15,432 nucleotides of DNA from an uncultured Corynebacterium sp. (GTDB taxonomy: Bacteria; Actinomycetota; Actinomycetes; Mycobacteriales; Mycobacteriaceae), in the NCBI GenBank assembly GCA_943908385.1, contig CALTTF010000041.1, positions 1 through 15,432 on the forward strand. Reading direction: 5' to 3'. Under the pieces are notes generated by a model. That model did not search any database, had not been told where the DNA came from, and saw only the letters and a list, made by a program, of their open reading frames with translations. The number at the start of each line of letters is the position of its first letter. Position 1 is the stretch's first letter. Position numbers and translations under genes: made by a program. Below are positions 6,113 to 14,078 of this stretch, piece after piece.

Positions 6113-7687
6113 CTAATTCATCGGGTCCGAAATATTGAGCAGCACGAGCAGCTCCGCCCGGCCCAGCGGATCCCCCAAAGGCACGCCGAAACGCTGTTCC
6201 GCGCGCTCCAAACGGGCTTTGAGCGTGTGCCGGTGGACCCCGAGCGCTTCCGACGCCGCGCGGATCTCGCCGCCGTGCACGAGATAAGCCTGCACTGTCT
6301 CCAACAAGGCAGGGTCCTCCTCCGCCATCGGCCCGAGCACCTCCCGGTAGCGGCGGGACAGGGCCGCGTGCACAGCGGAATCCTCCGCCCAGTCCAGCCT
6401 CCGCGGGTGGTACTCGTCCACTGTCCCCGGCGGCAGCGAGCGCGCGCGGTCGACGAGCACGCCCACATCGTCCCTGCTCAACTCGCTCCAGTGGCACTTG
6501 TGGCCGGACAGCACGCGGAGGCGGGAGGAGAAACTGCCGAAGATCTCCTCTGCATTCGCCCCGGCAATCACGGCGCGGGAGAGAAACACGAAACCATCGG
6601 GATCGGTGCGCACGTGCGCGAGCGGTATTTGGCGCAGCCCCAGTGCCTCGTCCAGCTGGGTGAGCGCGCGGGAGGACGCCGACTTGTTCGCGGCGACGAT
6701 GGCGACTGGGACGACGTGCCCGTCCGCGTCAGCGGCCCGGTCGAGCAAGCGCGCCGCCGCAGGCGAGGCATCGCCACCGCTCAAGAACATCTCCAGCGCG
6801 GCGCCGTGCAGTTGGGTCTCTGCGCTGCGCAGCGCGAGAGGGTCGCGCAGCACGATCTCGGAAAGACCCACGAAGTGCTTGATGACACTACGCTGCAGCG
6901 GCGGCAGCGGACGCGGCGAATCCACGACGGCGACGAAGAATTTGTCCCCGATCGCGCGCATGCGCTGGACGATGATCGTGCGGTTCTCCGCGCGGTAGGC
7001 GCGGCTGCGTCCGCCGTCGGCAAGCGCGAGCCGGAGAGCTTTGCGCGCCCGTTCGGTGGGCTTCGCGGGCGCCGAGGAGACAATCCGGCCGCTGCTATCC
7101 CCGATCAGGACATCTGCGCCCACGGCACTACGGGTCCTGCTCACCAGCGCGTCGACGCCGCCGTTCCACGCCGCGCGGTTCAATCCTTCGGCTGCCTCGA
7201 GGATCTCGTTGGCGGCCACTGCCTGCCGCCGTGCGTGCTCGTCGCCGACTTCCTTGGAGATCAGCGCGAAGGGCGTCTTGCGGGGAACCTCGAACAGAGG
7301 CAGCCCGGCTTCGGCGCACGCCCGCACCAGCGCGGACGGAATCTCCTCGTGCTGCAAGCCGGTTCCGAACCCGAGGGCGGCGACGCCCGCGTCGCTCAAA
7401 CGCTGCACGTACGCGGCGATGTCGCGCTCGTGGTCCGGCGAGTCGTCCGAGCTGAGGCGCAGCCCCAGGGTGAGCACGATCGAGCGGGGCCGGACGAACT
7501 CGGCCGTCTCCACGATCTCGCTCGCCTGCACCGACTCGAATTTGCCGCGCCATGTCTCCCCCACGGGGGAGAGATCGAGCGAACGGATTCCGTACAGCCA
7601 CCCGAGGTCGAGCAGCTCAGCCGCGGCGAGCATGTCGGGGCTGCCTGCAGTTTCATTCTTTTCCGCCGAGCGCGCAGACGAGGACAT
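6113..7687 (-). CDS. gabR: PucR-family transcriptional regulator, probable GABA regulator
   Basis: A 524-residue DNA-binding regulator. Residues about 20-140 fit the N-terminal PucR ligand-sensing domain (LLDLGWLYGIRSLDLSPVGE and the following stretch). The middle is a variable sensory region. The C-terminus (about 472-501) is the PucR-type helix-turn-helix, GGEIRAASEALGVHRHTLKA, followed by RLERAEQRFG. This is not the MocR/aminotransferase-fusion type called GabR in Bacillus. PucR-type GabR regulators are known to activate the gab genes of corynebacteria. Here the gene is divergent from gabT and upstream of gabD in the same direction, which supports the same role. The ATG at 7687 has no Shine-Dalgarno sequence but sits 6 nt after a TACACT -10 box, so the transcript is probably leaderless. 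An in-frame GTG two codons upstream is less likely. The symbol is assigned by family and context. Confidence 0.85.
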   Translation of the reverse strand: MSSSARSAEKNETAGSPDMLAAAELLDLGWLYGIRSLDLSPVGETWRGKFESVQASEIVETAEFVRPRSIVLTLGLRLSSDDSPDHERDIAAYVQRLSDAGVAALGFGTGLQHEEIPSALVRACAEAGLPLFEVPRKTPFALISKEVGDEHARRQAVAANEILEAAEGLNRAAWNGGVDALVSRTRSAVGADVLIGDSSGRIVSSAPAKPTERARKALRLALADGGRSRAYRAENRTIIVQRMRAIGDKFFVAVVDSPRPLPPLQRSVIKHFVGLSEIVLRDPLALRSAETQLHGAALEMFLSGGDASPAAARLLDRAADADGHVVPVAIVAANKSASSRALTQLDEALGLRQIPLAHVRTDPDGFVFLSRAVIAGANAEEIFGSFSSRLRVLSGHKCHWSELSRDDVGVLVDRARSLPPGTVDEYHPRRLDWAEDSAVHAALSRRYREVLGPMAEEDPALLETVQAYLVHGGEIRAASEALGVHRHTLKARLERAEQRFGVPLGDPLGRAELLVLLNISDPMN

Positions 7688-7699
7688 GGACACAGTGTA
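7688..7699 (-). promoter_or_regulatory. Leaderless promoter of gabR
   Basis: On the minus strand TACACT (7699-7694) matches TANNNT and is followed by 6 nt (GTGTCC) and the ATG. Transcription would begin at the start codon. No convincing -35 box is seen 17-18 nt upstream, as expected if an activator is needed. The short palindrome ACACAGTGT (7690-7698) covers the -10 box. Confidence 0.5.
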
Positions 7700-7732
7700 T
7701 AAGTTCGCCCGAAAAGATGGACATGGCGTCGG

Positions 7733-7763
7733 TTGCCCTCGGGGTGGGAGCGGGACGGATACT
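7733..7763 (+). promoter_or_regulatory. Possible gabT promoter
   Basis: TTGCCC (7733-7738) and GATACT (7758-7763) are the best -35/-10 pair upstream of gabT, but the spacer is 19 nt and the -10 begins with G rather than T. A weak core promoter would fit activation by the divergent PucR-type regulator. The leader would be about 55 nt. Confidence 0.3.
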
Positions 7764-7825
7764 ACAGCCATGAAATCGCTGGCCCCGTCCGGGACAGCAC
7801 GCCGAATTGGAAAGGAACCCGCACC

Positions 7826-9154
7826 ATGCAGGATCTCGAGTACCGCCTCCCCCAGGTTCGCAGCATCAACACCGAACTGCCTGGCCCGAAGAGCGCAGCG
7901 CTGAACGAGCGCCGCGGCAAGGCCGTCGCAGCAGCAATGAGCCCGGGCCTGCCCGGCTACGTCGTCGACGCCGACGGCGGCGTGCTTGTCGACGCTGACG
8001 GCAACTCCTTCGTCGACTTCGCCTCCGGCATCGCCGTGACCTCTGTCGGCGCGTCCAACAAGCGCGTTGTCGACGCTGTCTCCGAGGCCGCCGGCCACTT
8101 CACCCACACCTGCTTCATGGTCAGCCCCTACGAGAGCTACCTCCAGGTCGCGGAGCTCCTCAACGAGCTGACCCCGGGCGACTTCGAGAAGCGCACGGTC
8201 CTGCTCAACTCCGGCGCCGAGGCTGTGGAGAATGCCGTAAAGATCGCGCGTTCCTACACCCGCAAGACCGGCGTCGCCGTGTTCGATTACGCCTACCACG
8301 GCCGCACCAACCTCACCATGGCCATGACGGCGAAGAACAAGCCGTACAAGTCCTCCTTCGGCCCGTTCGCCAGCGAGGTGCACCGCGCACCGATGTCCTA
8401 CCCGCTCCGCGACGGCCTGAAGGGTGAGGAAGCCGCCGAGCGCACGATCCGCTTCCTCGAGCAGAACGTCGGCGCAGAGAACCTCGCCTGCGTGGTCATC
8501 GAACCGATTCAGGGCGAGGGCGGCTTCATCGAGCCGGCCGAGGGCTTCCTCCCCGCCATCGTCGACTGGTGCCGCGAGAACAACGTCGTGTTCATCGCCG
8601 ACGAGATCCAGGCCGGCTTCTGCCGTTCCGGCGAGTGGTTCTCCTCCAGCTTCGAGGGCATCGAGCCGGATCTTATCACCACCGCGAAGGGCATCGCCGG
8701 CGGCATGCCGCTGTCCGCTGTGACCGGCCGCGCCGAGATCATGGACGCCCCAATGGCCGGCGGCCTGGGCGGCACCTACGGCGGCAACCCGGTGGCCTGC
8801 GCCGCCGCTGTCGCCGCCATCGAGGAGATGAAGGAGCACAACCTCGCCCTCCGCGCCAAGGAGATCGCGAACGTGATCCACGAAGAGCTCGATCCTCTGA
8901 CCGATCTCGATGAGGTCGCGGAGATCCGCGGCCGCGGCGCCATGATCGCGATGGAGCTGGTGACCAAGGACGGCAAGCCGAATGCAGAGCTGACCGCCAA
9001 GGTCGCCGCCGAGTGCAAGGCTGCCGGCGTGCTCATCCTCACCTGCGGCCTCGACGGCAACGTCGTCCGCCTGCTGCCGTCCCTGGTGATCCCGGAGGAG
9101 CTGCTGCGCGACGGCCTGCGCGTCATGGCTGAGGCTGTCCGCAACAACATCTAA
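7826..9154 (+). CDS. gabT: 4-aminobutyrate aminotransferase
   Basis: A 442-residue PLP-dependent class III aminotransferase. It would transfer the amino group of GABA to 2-oxoglutarate, giving succinic semialdehyde and glutamate, in the cytoplasm. Visible motifs: VDADGNSFVDFASGIAV near the N-terminus; LLNSGAEAVENAVKIAR, which contacts the PLP phosphate; YHGRTNLTMAMT; FIADEIQAGFCRSGEWF with Asp259, which binds the pyridine nitrogen; TTAKGIAGGMPLSAV with the Schiff-base Lys288; and GTYGGNPVACAAA. Length and motif spacing match bacterial GabT. The start is ATG 7826, with AAAGGA (7811-7816) and a 9-nt spacer; the frame is open upstream to 7733, but that extension is not conserved in character. 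The gene stands alone, divergent from gabR, and converges with the TetR gene with only 4 nt between the stop codons. Its product feeds gabD. Confidence 0.95.
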   Translation: MQDLEYRLPQVRSINTELPGPKSAALNERRGKAVAAAMSPGLPGYVVDADGGVLVDADGNSFVDFASGIAVTSVGASNKRVVDAVSEAAGHFTHTCFMVSPYESYLQVAELLNELTPGDFEKRTVLLNSGAEAVENAVKIARSYTRKTGVAVFDYAYHGRTNLTMAMTAKNKPYKSSFGPFASEVHRAPMSYPLRDGLKGEEAAERTIRFLEQNVGAENLACVVIEPIQGEGGFIEPAEGFLPAIVDWCRENNVVFIADEIQAGFCRSGEWFSSSFEGIEPDLITTAKGIAGGMPLSAVTGRAEIMDAPMAGGLGGTYGGNPVACAAAVAAIEEMKEHNLALRAKEIANVIHEELDPLTDLDEVAEIRGRGAMIAMELVTKDGKPNAELTAKVAAECKAAGVLILTCGLDGNVVRLLPSLVIPEELLRDGLRVMAEAVRNNI

Positions 9155-9158
9155 AGAA

Positions 9159-9857
9159 TCAGGCTGAGCTGGACGGACCCAGCATTCCGTCCAGCAAGCT
9201 CTCAAGGCCGTCCCGGAAGGGCCGGTCCGCATAAGGGTTAGCGTCGCGCTGACCCTTTTTTGCTGCCTGCGCACCGCCGGCTGCTCCCGCGCGCATCGCT
9301 TCAGCGGCGCGGCCGAGCGCGGTGTGCTCGTCCGCGATCGCGGCGGGATCGAACAGGTCCGCCGGAGCGTTCACGTCCCAGGCGGAGCCGTAGATGAACG
9401 ATTCCAGCGCGATGATCCGGCCCATGACATGCTCCGGCGGGCACCCGGCGGCTTCCATTGCGCGTGCGACCACCTCGTACATCTCCTGCGTGCGCGGCGA
9501 ATCTGCGATGGGCTGCGCGGCGATCAACGGGATCAGCGGAGTGTGGCTGGCGAAGACATCGCGGTAGGAGGTCGCCCACAGCTCCAGGGCGCGGCGGTAC
9601 CCCGCCCCAGAATCGAGCGCCCGCTCCAAAGGCGCGACGTCGACAAGCTGCATGACGGCGTCTTGCAGCAAGTAGAAGAGTTCGTCTTTGCCCGAGATGT
9701 GGTTGTAGAGCGCGCTCGGCGCGACCCCCAGGCGGCGTGCGAGCGCGGCCATTGTAAGTGCGGTGTAGCCCTTTTCGGAGGCGATGGCCAAAGCGGCGTC
9801 GCCGATTTTTTCCCGGCTGACCAGGGATGCTGTGGGACGCCCGCGTTCATTCGCCAT
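9159..9857 (-). CDS. TetR-family regulator, probable repressor of the puo operon
   Basis: A 232-residue TetR-type protein. Residues about 15-55 form the helix-turn-helix domain, with LTMAALARRLGVAPSALYNH followed by ISGKDELFYLLQD. The rest is a helical ligand-binding domain with the TetR_C_1-like segment SHTPLIPLIAAQP. ATG 9857 has a strong site, GAAGGAAG, on the minus strand. The gene is divergent from puo, with a 122-bp spacer holding a 19-bp inverted repeat, the usual arrangement for a local TetR repressor. The inducer is likely putrescine, a related amine or an oxidation product; this is inference from position. The C-terminal part is rich in Ala/Gly (AGAAGGAQAA) and may be a flexible linker before the last helix. 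Confidence 0.88.
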   Translation of the reverse strand: MANERGRPTASLVSREKIGDAALAIASEKGYTALTMAALARRLGVAPSALYNHISGKDELFYLLQDAVMQLVDVAPLERALDSGAGYRRALELWATSYRDVFASHTPLIPLIAAQPIADSPRTQEMYEVVARAMEAAGCPPEHVMGRIIALESFIYGSAWDVNAPADLFDPAAIADEHTALGRAAEAMRAGAAGGAQAAKKGQRDANPYADRPFRDGLESLLDGMLGPSSSA

Positions 9858-9906
9858 GTGACTCTTCCTTCATCTCGCGAACAACTGTACGCTGAATCAC
9901 ACCATT

Positions 9907-9925
9907 TAATGAATGGCGTTCATTA
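9907..9925. promoter_or_regulatory. Probable TetR operator
   Basis: TAATGAA (9907-9913) and TTCATTA (9919-9925) form a perfect 7-bp inverted repeat around TGGCG. A second, overlapping pair, CCATT (9902-9906) and AATGG (9912-9916), shares part of it. It lies midway between the divergent TetR and puo genes, about 55 bp from each start, where a repressor could block both promoters. Confidence 0.65.
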
Positions 9926-9933
9926 CCCGCGAC

Positions 9934-9950
9934 GGTCGGCGCAGCCGACC
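9934..9950. repeat. Perfect 7-bp hairpin in the puo leader region
   Basis: GGTCGGC (9934-9940) and GCCGACC (9944-9950) are perfect inverted repeats around GCA. It lies 30 bp before the puo start and 9 bp after the TetR operator. It may be a second operator or an mRNA hairpin in the leader; no T-run follows, so a terminator is unlikely. Confidence 0.5.
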
Positions 9951-9979
9951 TCACGTACCTCATGTACAGGAGTAAAAGC

Positions 9980-11476
9980 ATGAATACTAGCGCACCCAAG
10001 ACCGAGATCGAGCGCGATGTTGTCGTCGTCGGCGCTGGTCCCGCCGGCCTCATGGCCGCCCGCACCCTGAAGAAGGCCGGAAAGTCCGTCGCAGTCCTCG
10101 AAGCCCGCGAACGCGTCGGCGGCCGCACCTGGAACGGCCGCGTGCGCGACGACAACGGCGTGGACCACTTCGTCGAGCTCGGCGGCCAGTGGATCTCCCC
10201 CGACCAGACGCGCCTCATCGAGCTTGTCGACGAGCTCGGCCTGACCACTTTCCAGCGCTACCGCGAGGGCAAGTCCATCTACCTGTCCCCCAACGGCGAG
10301 CGCCACGAGTACGAGGGCCCGGTCTTCCCCGCCCCCGACTCCACCCAGGCCGAGATGGACAAGCTGATCGGCATCCTCGACGAGCTGGCAGCCGAGATCG
10401 GCGCCAAGGAGCCGTGGGCTCATCCGAAGGCCGCTGAGCTGGACTCCATCTCCTTCCGCCACTGGCTGGAGCAGCAGTCCGACGACGAGGAGGCCATTGA
10501 CAACGTCTCCATCTACGTCGCCTCCGGCATGCTGACCAAGCCGTCCTTCACCTTCTCCGCTCTGCAGGCCGTCCTCATGGCCGCGTCCGCAGGCTCCTTC
10601 TCCAACCTCGTCGACGAGGACTTCATCCTTGACCGCCGCGTCGAAGGCGGCATGATGTCCGTCTCCGAGACGATGGCGGGCGAGCTGGGCGACGATGTCT
10701 TCCTGGGCACCCCGGTCCGCGAGATCCGGTGGGCGCAGCCGGACCCCTCCACCGAGGACAGCCTCAACAACGTCAAGCCGGACGTGCGCAACGGCATCCC
10801 GAATAACGGCAAGCCGGGCGACGTCACCGTCGTCTCCGACCAGGTGACCGTCCACGCGAAGAACGTCGTCATCGCTGTTCCGCCGAACCTGTACAACCGC
10901 ATCTCCTACGTCCCGCCGATGCCGCGCGACCTGCACATCGCCCACCAGCACATCTCCATGGGCCTGGTCATCAAGGTCCACGCCATCTACGAGACCCCGT
11001 TCTGGCGCGACAAGGGCCTGTCCGGCACCGGCTTCGGCGGCGGCCGCCTGGTCCAGGAGGTCTACGACAACACCAACCGCGGCGCCAATATCGCCGGCGG
11101 CGCCGCTGGCGAGGAAGACACCTACGGCACCCTCGTCGGCTTCGTCTCCGACGTCTACGCCGAAGAGATGTGGCACCTGCCGGAGGAGGAGCGCAAGCAG
11201 CGCATCCTGTCCGCCATGGCTGAGTACCTCGGCCCGGAGACCATGGAGCCGGTCGCGTTCTACCTCTCCGACATGGCCGCCGAAGAGTGGACCCGCGGTG
11301 CCTACGCCACCAGCTACGACCTAGGCGGCCTGTCCCGCTGGGGCCACCTGCAGAACCTGCCGGTGGGCCCGATCCACTTCGCCTGCTCCGATATCGCCGA
11401 CGAGGGCTACCAGCACGTCGACGGCGCCATCCGCCAGGGCGAGCGCGCCGCGAACGCCATCCTGGATAACGGATAG
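9980..11476 (+). CDS. puo: Putrescine oxidase (flavin amine oxidase)
   Basis: A 498-residue FAD-dependent amine oxidase of the monoamine oxidase fold. It would oxidise putrescine with O2 to 4-aminobutanal, NH3 and H2O2. Motifs: FAD-binding VVVVGAGPAGLMAAR (Gly18, Gly20, Gly23), ERVGGRT (44-50), and LGGQWISPDQTRLIELVDEL, followed by RYREGKS and KEPWAHP, which closely resemble Rhodococcus putrescine oxidase as remembered. The C-terminus has IHFACSDIADEGYQHVDGAI, the second FAD contact. Where MAO carries its flavin-linking cysteine (GGCY) this protein has RGAY with Ala441, so FAD should be non-covalent. Two stretches look inserted compared with known enzymes: about 252-281 (Asn/Pro/Asp rich) and about 368-381 (Gly/Ala rich). 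ATG 9980 is chosen for its AGGAG site (9968-9972); an ATG at 9962 would overlap that site. It heads a likely operon with the stress protein and the APC permease. Confidence 0.88.
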   Translation: MNTSAPKTEIERDVVVVGAGPAGLMAARTLKKAGKSVAVLEARERVGGRTWNGRVRDDNGVDHFVELGGQWISPDQTRLIELVDELGLTTFQRYREGKSIYLSPNGERHEYEGPVFPAPDSTQAEMDKLIGILDELAAEIGAKEPWAHPKAAELDSISFRHWLEQQSDDEEAIDNVSIYVASGMLTKPSFTFSALQAVLMAASAGSFSNLVDEDFILDRRVEGGMMSVSETMAGELGDDVFLGTPVREIRWAQPDPSTEDSLNNVKPDVRNGIPNNGKPGDVTVVSDQVTVHAKNVVIAVPPNLYNRISYVPPMPRDLHIAHQHISMGLVIKVHAIYETPFWRDKGLSGTGFGGGRLVQEVYDNTNRGANIAGGAAGEEDTYGTLVGFVSDVYAEEMWHLPEEERKQRILSAMAEYLGPETMEPVAFYLSDMAAEEWTRGAYATSYDLGGLSRWGHLQNLPVGPIHFACSDIADEGYQHVDGAIRQGERAANAILDNG

Positions 11477-11487
11477 GACCAGGTGAT

Positions 11488-12420
11488 ATGACACAGCCGT
11501 CACCAGATACCACGAACAATGGACCATCGAAGATCCTGGTCGGCTACCTCGCCACCCCGTCGGGCGCCGATGCCTTGCACCTCGGCATCGGCCTGGCGCG
11601 GAATTGGAATGCCGACTTGGAAATCGCCATGGTGGTGCCCCACTCCGAGTCGTACTCCGGCGCGTACCCGCACACGCGGGCGCACGAGACGGTGATCAGC
11701 CGCCAGCTGAGCACATGGCTCGAAGAAGCGCTCGCGAAGGTGCCCGACGAGATCAACGCCACCGGCCGGGTCGTGTCGGGAACCGACGCCGCGCGCTCGC
11801 TCCACCGCACCGCGCAGGAGCTGGACTGCGACCTGATCATCTTGGGGACCCGTGGTGGCGGCCTGCTCCGCCGGTTCAGCATCGGGTCGTCGGCGAATAC
11901 GCTGCTGCACTCCTCGTCGGTCCCGGTCGCGCTGGCACCGCCGCGTTACGAGACCCCGGACAGCATCAGCCGCGTCTCCTGCATGTTCGGCACTCTGTCC
12001 GGCTCGAACGAGCTGATCGACACCGCGATCCGCACGGCGAAGAATTCCGGCAGCGAGCTGCGCCTGATCTCCTTCCTCACCCAGGAGGACGCAGGCGCGA
12101 TCAACCAGGAAGTCAGCCACAAGGTGCTGAAAAACCTCGAGGCGAACGCCAACCGCTACCTTGCGGAACAAGCACAGCAGCTTGTCGACGCCGGCGCTGC
12201 CTCCACCGAGGTCGTCACCGGCACAACGGTCGCCGAGGCGGCCACCGAGCTGGAGTGGAACGACGACGAGATCCTGCTCGCTGGCTCGTCCCGTCTGGCT
12301 ACCGCCGGCCGGATCTTCATGGGTCCGCGCGCCGCGAAGGTGCTGCGCACCCTGCCGATCCCGCTCGTGATCACTCCCGCGCTGGAGAAGAAGCGCGAGT
12401 CCGGGGAGGTGGATGAATGA
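11488..12420 (+). CDS. Tandem universal stress protein (UspA family)
   Basis: A 310-residue cytoplasmic protein with two universal stress protein domains, about 14-148 and 160-303. The first has the complete ATP-binding pattern G-2x-G-9x-G-S (Gly120, Gly123, Gly133, Ser134) in GTRGGGLLRRFSIGSS. In the second domain the pattern is broken: GSSRLATAGRIFMGP has Arg269 and Pro280 where Gly and Ser/Thr are expected, so only the first domain is likely to bind ATP. The ATG follows the puo stop by 11 nt, with AGGA at 11475 as a possible binding site. Its stop overlaps the permease start in ATGA, implying translational coupling. Usp proteins next to transporters often affect transport or sense energy state; a role in gating or stabilising the permease, or responding to H2O2 from the oxidase, is inference. 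Confidence 0.88.
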   Translation: MTQPSPDTTNNGPSKILVGYLATPSGADALHLGIGLARNWNADLEIAMVVPHSESYSGAYPHTRAHETVISRQLSTWLEEALAKVPDEINATGRVVSGTDAARSLHRTAQELDCDLIILGTRGGGLLRRFSIGSSANTLLHSSSVPVALAPPRYETPDSISRVSCMFGTLSGSNELIDTAIRTAKNSGSELRLISFLTQEDAGAINQEVSHKVLKNLEANANRYLAEQAQQLVDAGAASTEVVTGTTVAEAATELEWNDDEILLAGSSRLATAGRIFMGPRAAKVLRTLPIPLVITPALEKKRESGEVDE

Positions 12421-13970
12421 GCTCACGGAAAAAGGTAGAGGACCTGGCACATCAGCCGTCGCAAAGCGAAAAAGGCCTCATCGCTGGGCGCGTCGGCTTG
12501 ATCGGCGCCGTGGTCATTGGCGTGAGCTGCATTGCGCCGTCGTACACGCTGACCTCCGGTCTCGGCCCGACGATTTCCGAGGTCGGCGACCACGTCCCCG
12601 CCATCCTGCTGCTGGGGTTCTTCCCCATGCTGCTCGTCGCGTTCGCCTACCGCGAGCTGAATAACCGCGTCCCCGACTCCGGCACGTCGTTCACGTGGGC
12701 GACGAAGGCTTTCGGGCCGTGGGTCGGCTGGATGGGCGGCTGGGGCTTGATCACAGCGACGATCCTGGTGCTGTCGAATCTCGCGGCCGTGGCCGTGGAC
12801 TTCTTCTATATTCTGCTCGCGCAGATCACGGGCAACAGCGCGATCGCGGATCTCACCCGCAACCTGTGGGTGAATATCCCGACCACGATCGCGCTGCTCG
12901 CGGTCGCGGCGTACATCTCGTACCGAGGGCTCGAATCCACCGAGAAGCTCCAGTACTTCCTGGTCGCCCTGCAGCTGTTCACCCTCGTGCTCTTCGGCGG
13001 CATGGCGCTGTGGAAGGCGTACCACGGCAACGGCTTCGATTTTCACCCGGTCGAGGCGGACTGGTTCAATCCGCTGACCATCGGCGACTTCTCCACCGTC
13101 GCCGCCGGCATCTCGCTGTCGATCTTCATGTTCTGGGGCTGGGACGTCACCCTGACCATGAACGAGGAGACGAAGGACCCGGAGAAGACCCCGGGCCGCG
13201 CGGCGACGCTGACCGTGCTCGTGGTCATCACCGTCTACATCCTCACCGCTGTCGCGGTCGTGGCGTGGGCCGGCACCGGCGACACCGGCCTGGGCGCCGG
13301 CAACCCGGAGAACCAGGAATCGATCTTCGCCGCGCTGGCCAGCCCGGTCATGGGTCCGTGGGCCATCCTGATGTCGATCTCGGTCTTGGCGAGTTCGTTC
13401 GCCTCGCTGCAGTCGACGATGGTCGGGCCCGCCCGCACCCTGCTGGCCATGGGCTTCTACAAGGCCCTGCCGCCAGTCTTCGCGCAGATCAGCCCGAAAT
13501 TCCACACCCCGGCCGTGGCCACCGCAGCGTCCGCGATCGCGGCGGGCGGGTTCTACACCGTGACCCGCATCGCGTCGGAAAATGCGCTGTGGGACACGAT
13601 CACCGCCCTGGGCCTGATGATCTGCTTCTACTACGGCATCACCGCTTTCGCGTGCGTGTGGTTCTTCCGCAAGGAGATCACCGATTCGGCGCGCGGCTTC
13701 ATCTTCCGCTTCCTGCTTCCGCTGATCGGCGGATCAATGCTGCTGGCGATGTTCTTCGTCACCGCATTCGACTCGATCGACCCGTCCTACGGCTCCGGCT
13801 CCTCGATCTTCGGTGTGGGAACCGTGTTCGTGCTCGGCATGGGCATCCTGCTGCTCGGCGTGGTGCTGATGCTCTTCACGCGACTGCGCCACCCGGCGTT
13901 CTTCCGCAACGAGACCCTGCCGCGGACCACGGCGGAAGACGACGAGCAGGGCGAGATGTTGACGATCTAG
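12417..13970 (+). CDS. APC-family amino acid/polyamine permease
   Basis: A 517-residue permease of the amino acid-polyamine-organocation superfamily, with about 12 membrane segments. The first helix contains IGAVVIGVSCIAPSYTLTSG, with the unwound-helix type motif of APC carriers. It continues with YRELNNRVPDSGTSFTWATK, typical of the family between helices 2 and 3, and a long loop around KAYHGNGFDFHPVEADWF. The acidic tail (TTAEDDEQGEM) is cytoplasmic by prediction. It starts at the ATGA overlap with the stress-protein stop, so both are translated from one mRNA with puo. Context makes putrescine the likely substrate; GABA or another amine is possible, particularly since no separate GABA permease is seen in the window. 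The substrate cannot be read from the sequence alone. Confidence 0.88.
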   Translation: MSSRKKVEDLAHQPSQSEKGLIAGRVGLIGAVVIGVSCIAPSYTLTSGLGPTISEVGDHVPAILLLGFFPMLLVAFAYRELNNRVPDSGTSFTWATKAFGPWVGWMGGWGLITATILVLSNLAAVAVDFFYILLAQITGNSAIADLTRNLWVNIPTTIALLAVAAYISYRGLESTEKLQYFLVALQLFTLVLFGGMALWKAYHGNGFDFHPVEADWFNPLTIGDFSTVAAGISLSIFMFWGWDVTLTMNEETKDPEKTPGRAATLTVLVVITVYILTAVAVVAWAGTGDTGLGAGNPENQESIFAALASPVMGPWAILMSISVLASSFASLQSTMVGPARTLLAMGFYKALPPVFAQISPKFHTPAVATAASAIAAGGFYTVTRIASENALWDTITALGLMICFYYGITAFACVWFFRKEITDSARGFIFRFLLPLIGGSMLLAMFFVTAFDSIDPSYGSGSSIFGVGTVFVLGMGILLLGVVLMLFTRLRHPAFFRNETLPRTTAEDDEQGEMLTI

Positions 13971-14020
13971 TGGCGATCACGGCAGCGCACAGGGCACACG
14001 CCCTTCACAGGAGCCGTCCC

Positions 14021-14026
14021 TACACT
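14021..14026 (+). promoter_or_regulatory. Possible -10 box for the terminal aldehyde dehydrogenase gene
   Basis: TACACT matches the TANNNT -10 pattern and is the same hexamer as at gabR. No good -35 box is seen. It sits in the 108-bp gap after the permease, just after a small hairpin, AGGGC-ACAC-GCCCT (13991-14004). The dehydrogenase may thus have its own promoter or be read through from puo. Confidence 0.3.
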
Positions 14027-14078
14027 GGGTCGCACAGAACGAAAAAGACACATACCGCTTTATTACTGAAGGAGAATC

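Noticed and set aside
6113..9274. A 1053-codon open frame on the minus strand continuing from gabR through the antisense of gabT.
   Set aside because: Only the part from 7687 leftward resembles a protein family. The remainder is the shadow of gabT, whose motifs are complete, and comes from GC-biased codons leaving few stops on the opposite strand.
9923..11176. A 417-codon open frame antisense to puo.
   Set aside because: Shadow of puo; repetitive Asp/Val/Gly composition without motifs.
12423..13505. A 360-codon minus-strand frame antisense to the APC permease.
   Set aside because: Arg/Gln/Asp-rich shadow with no family resemblance.
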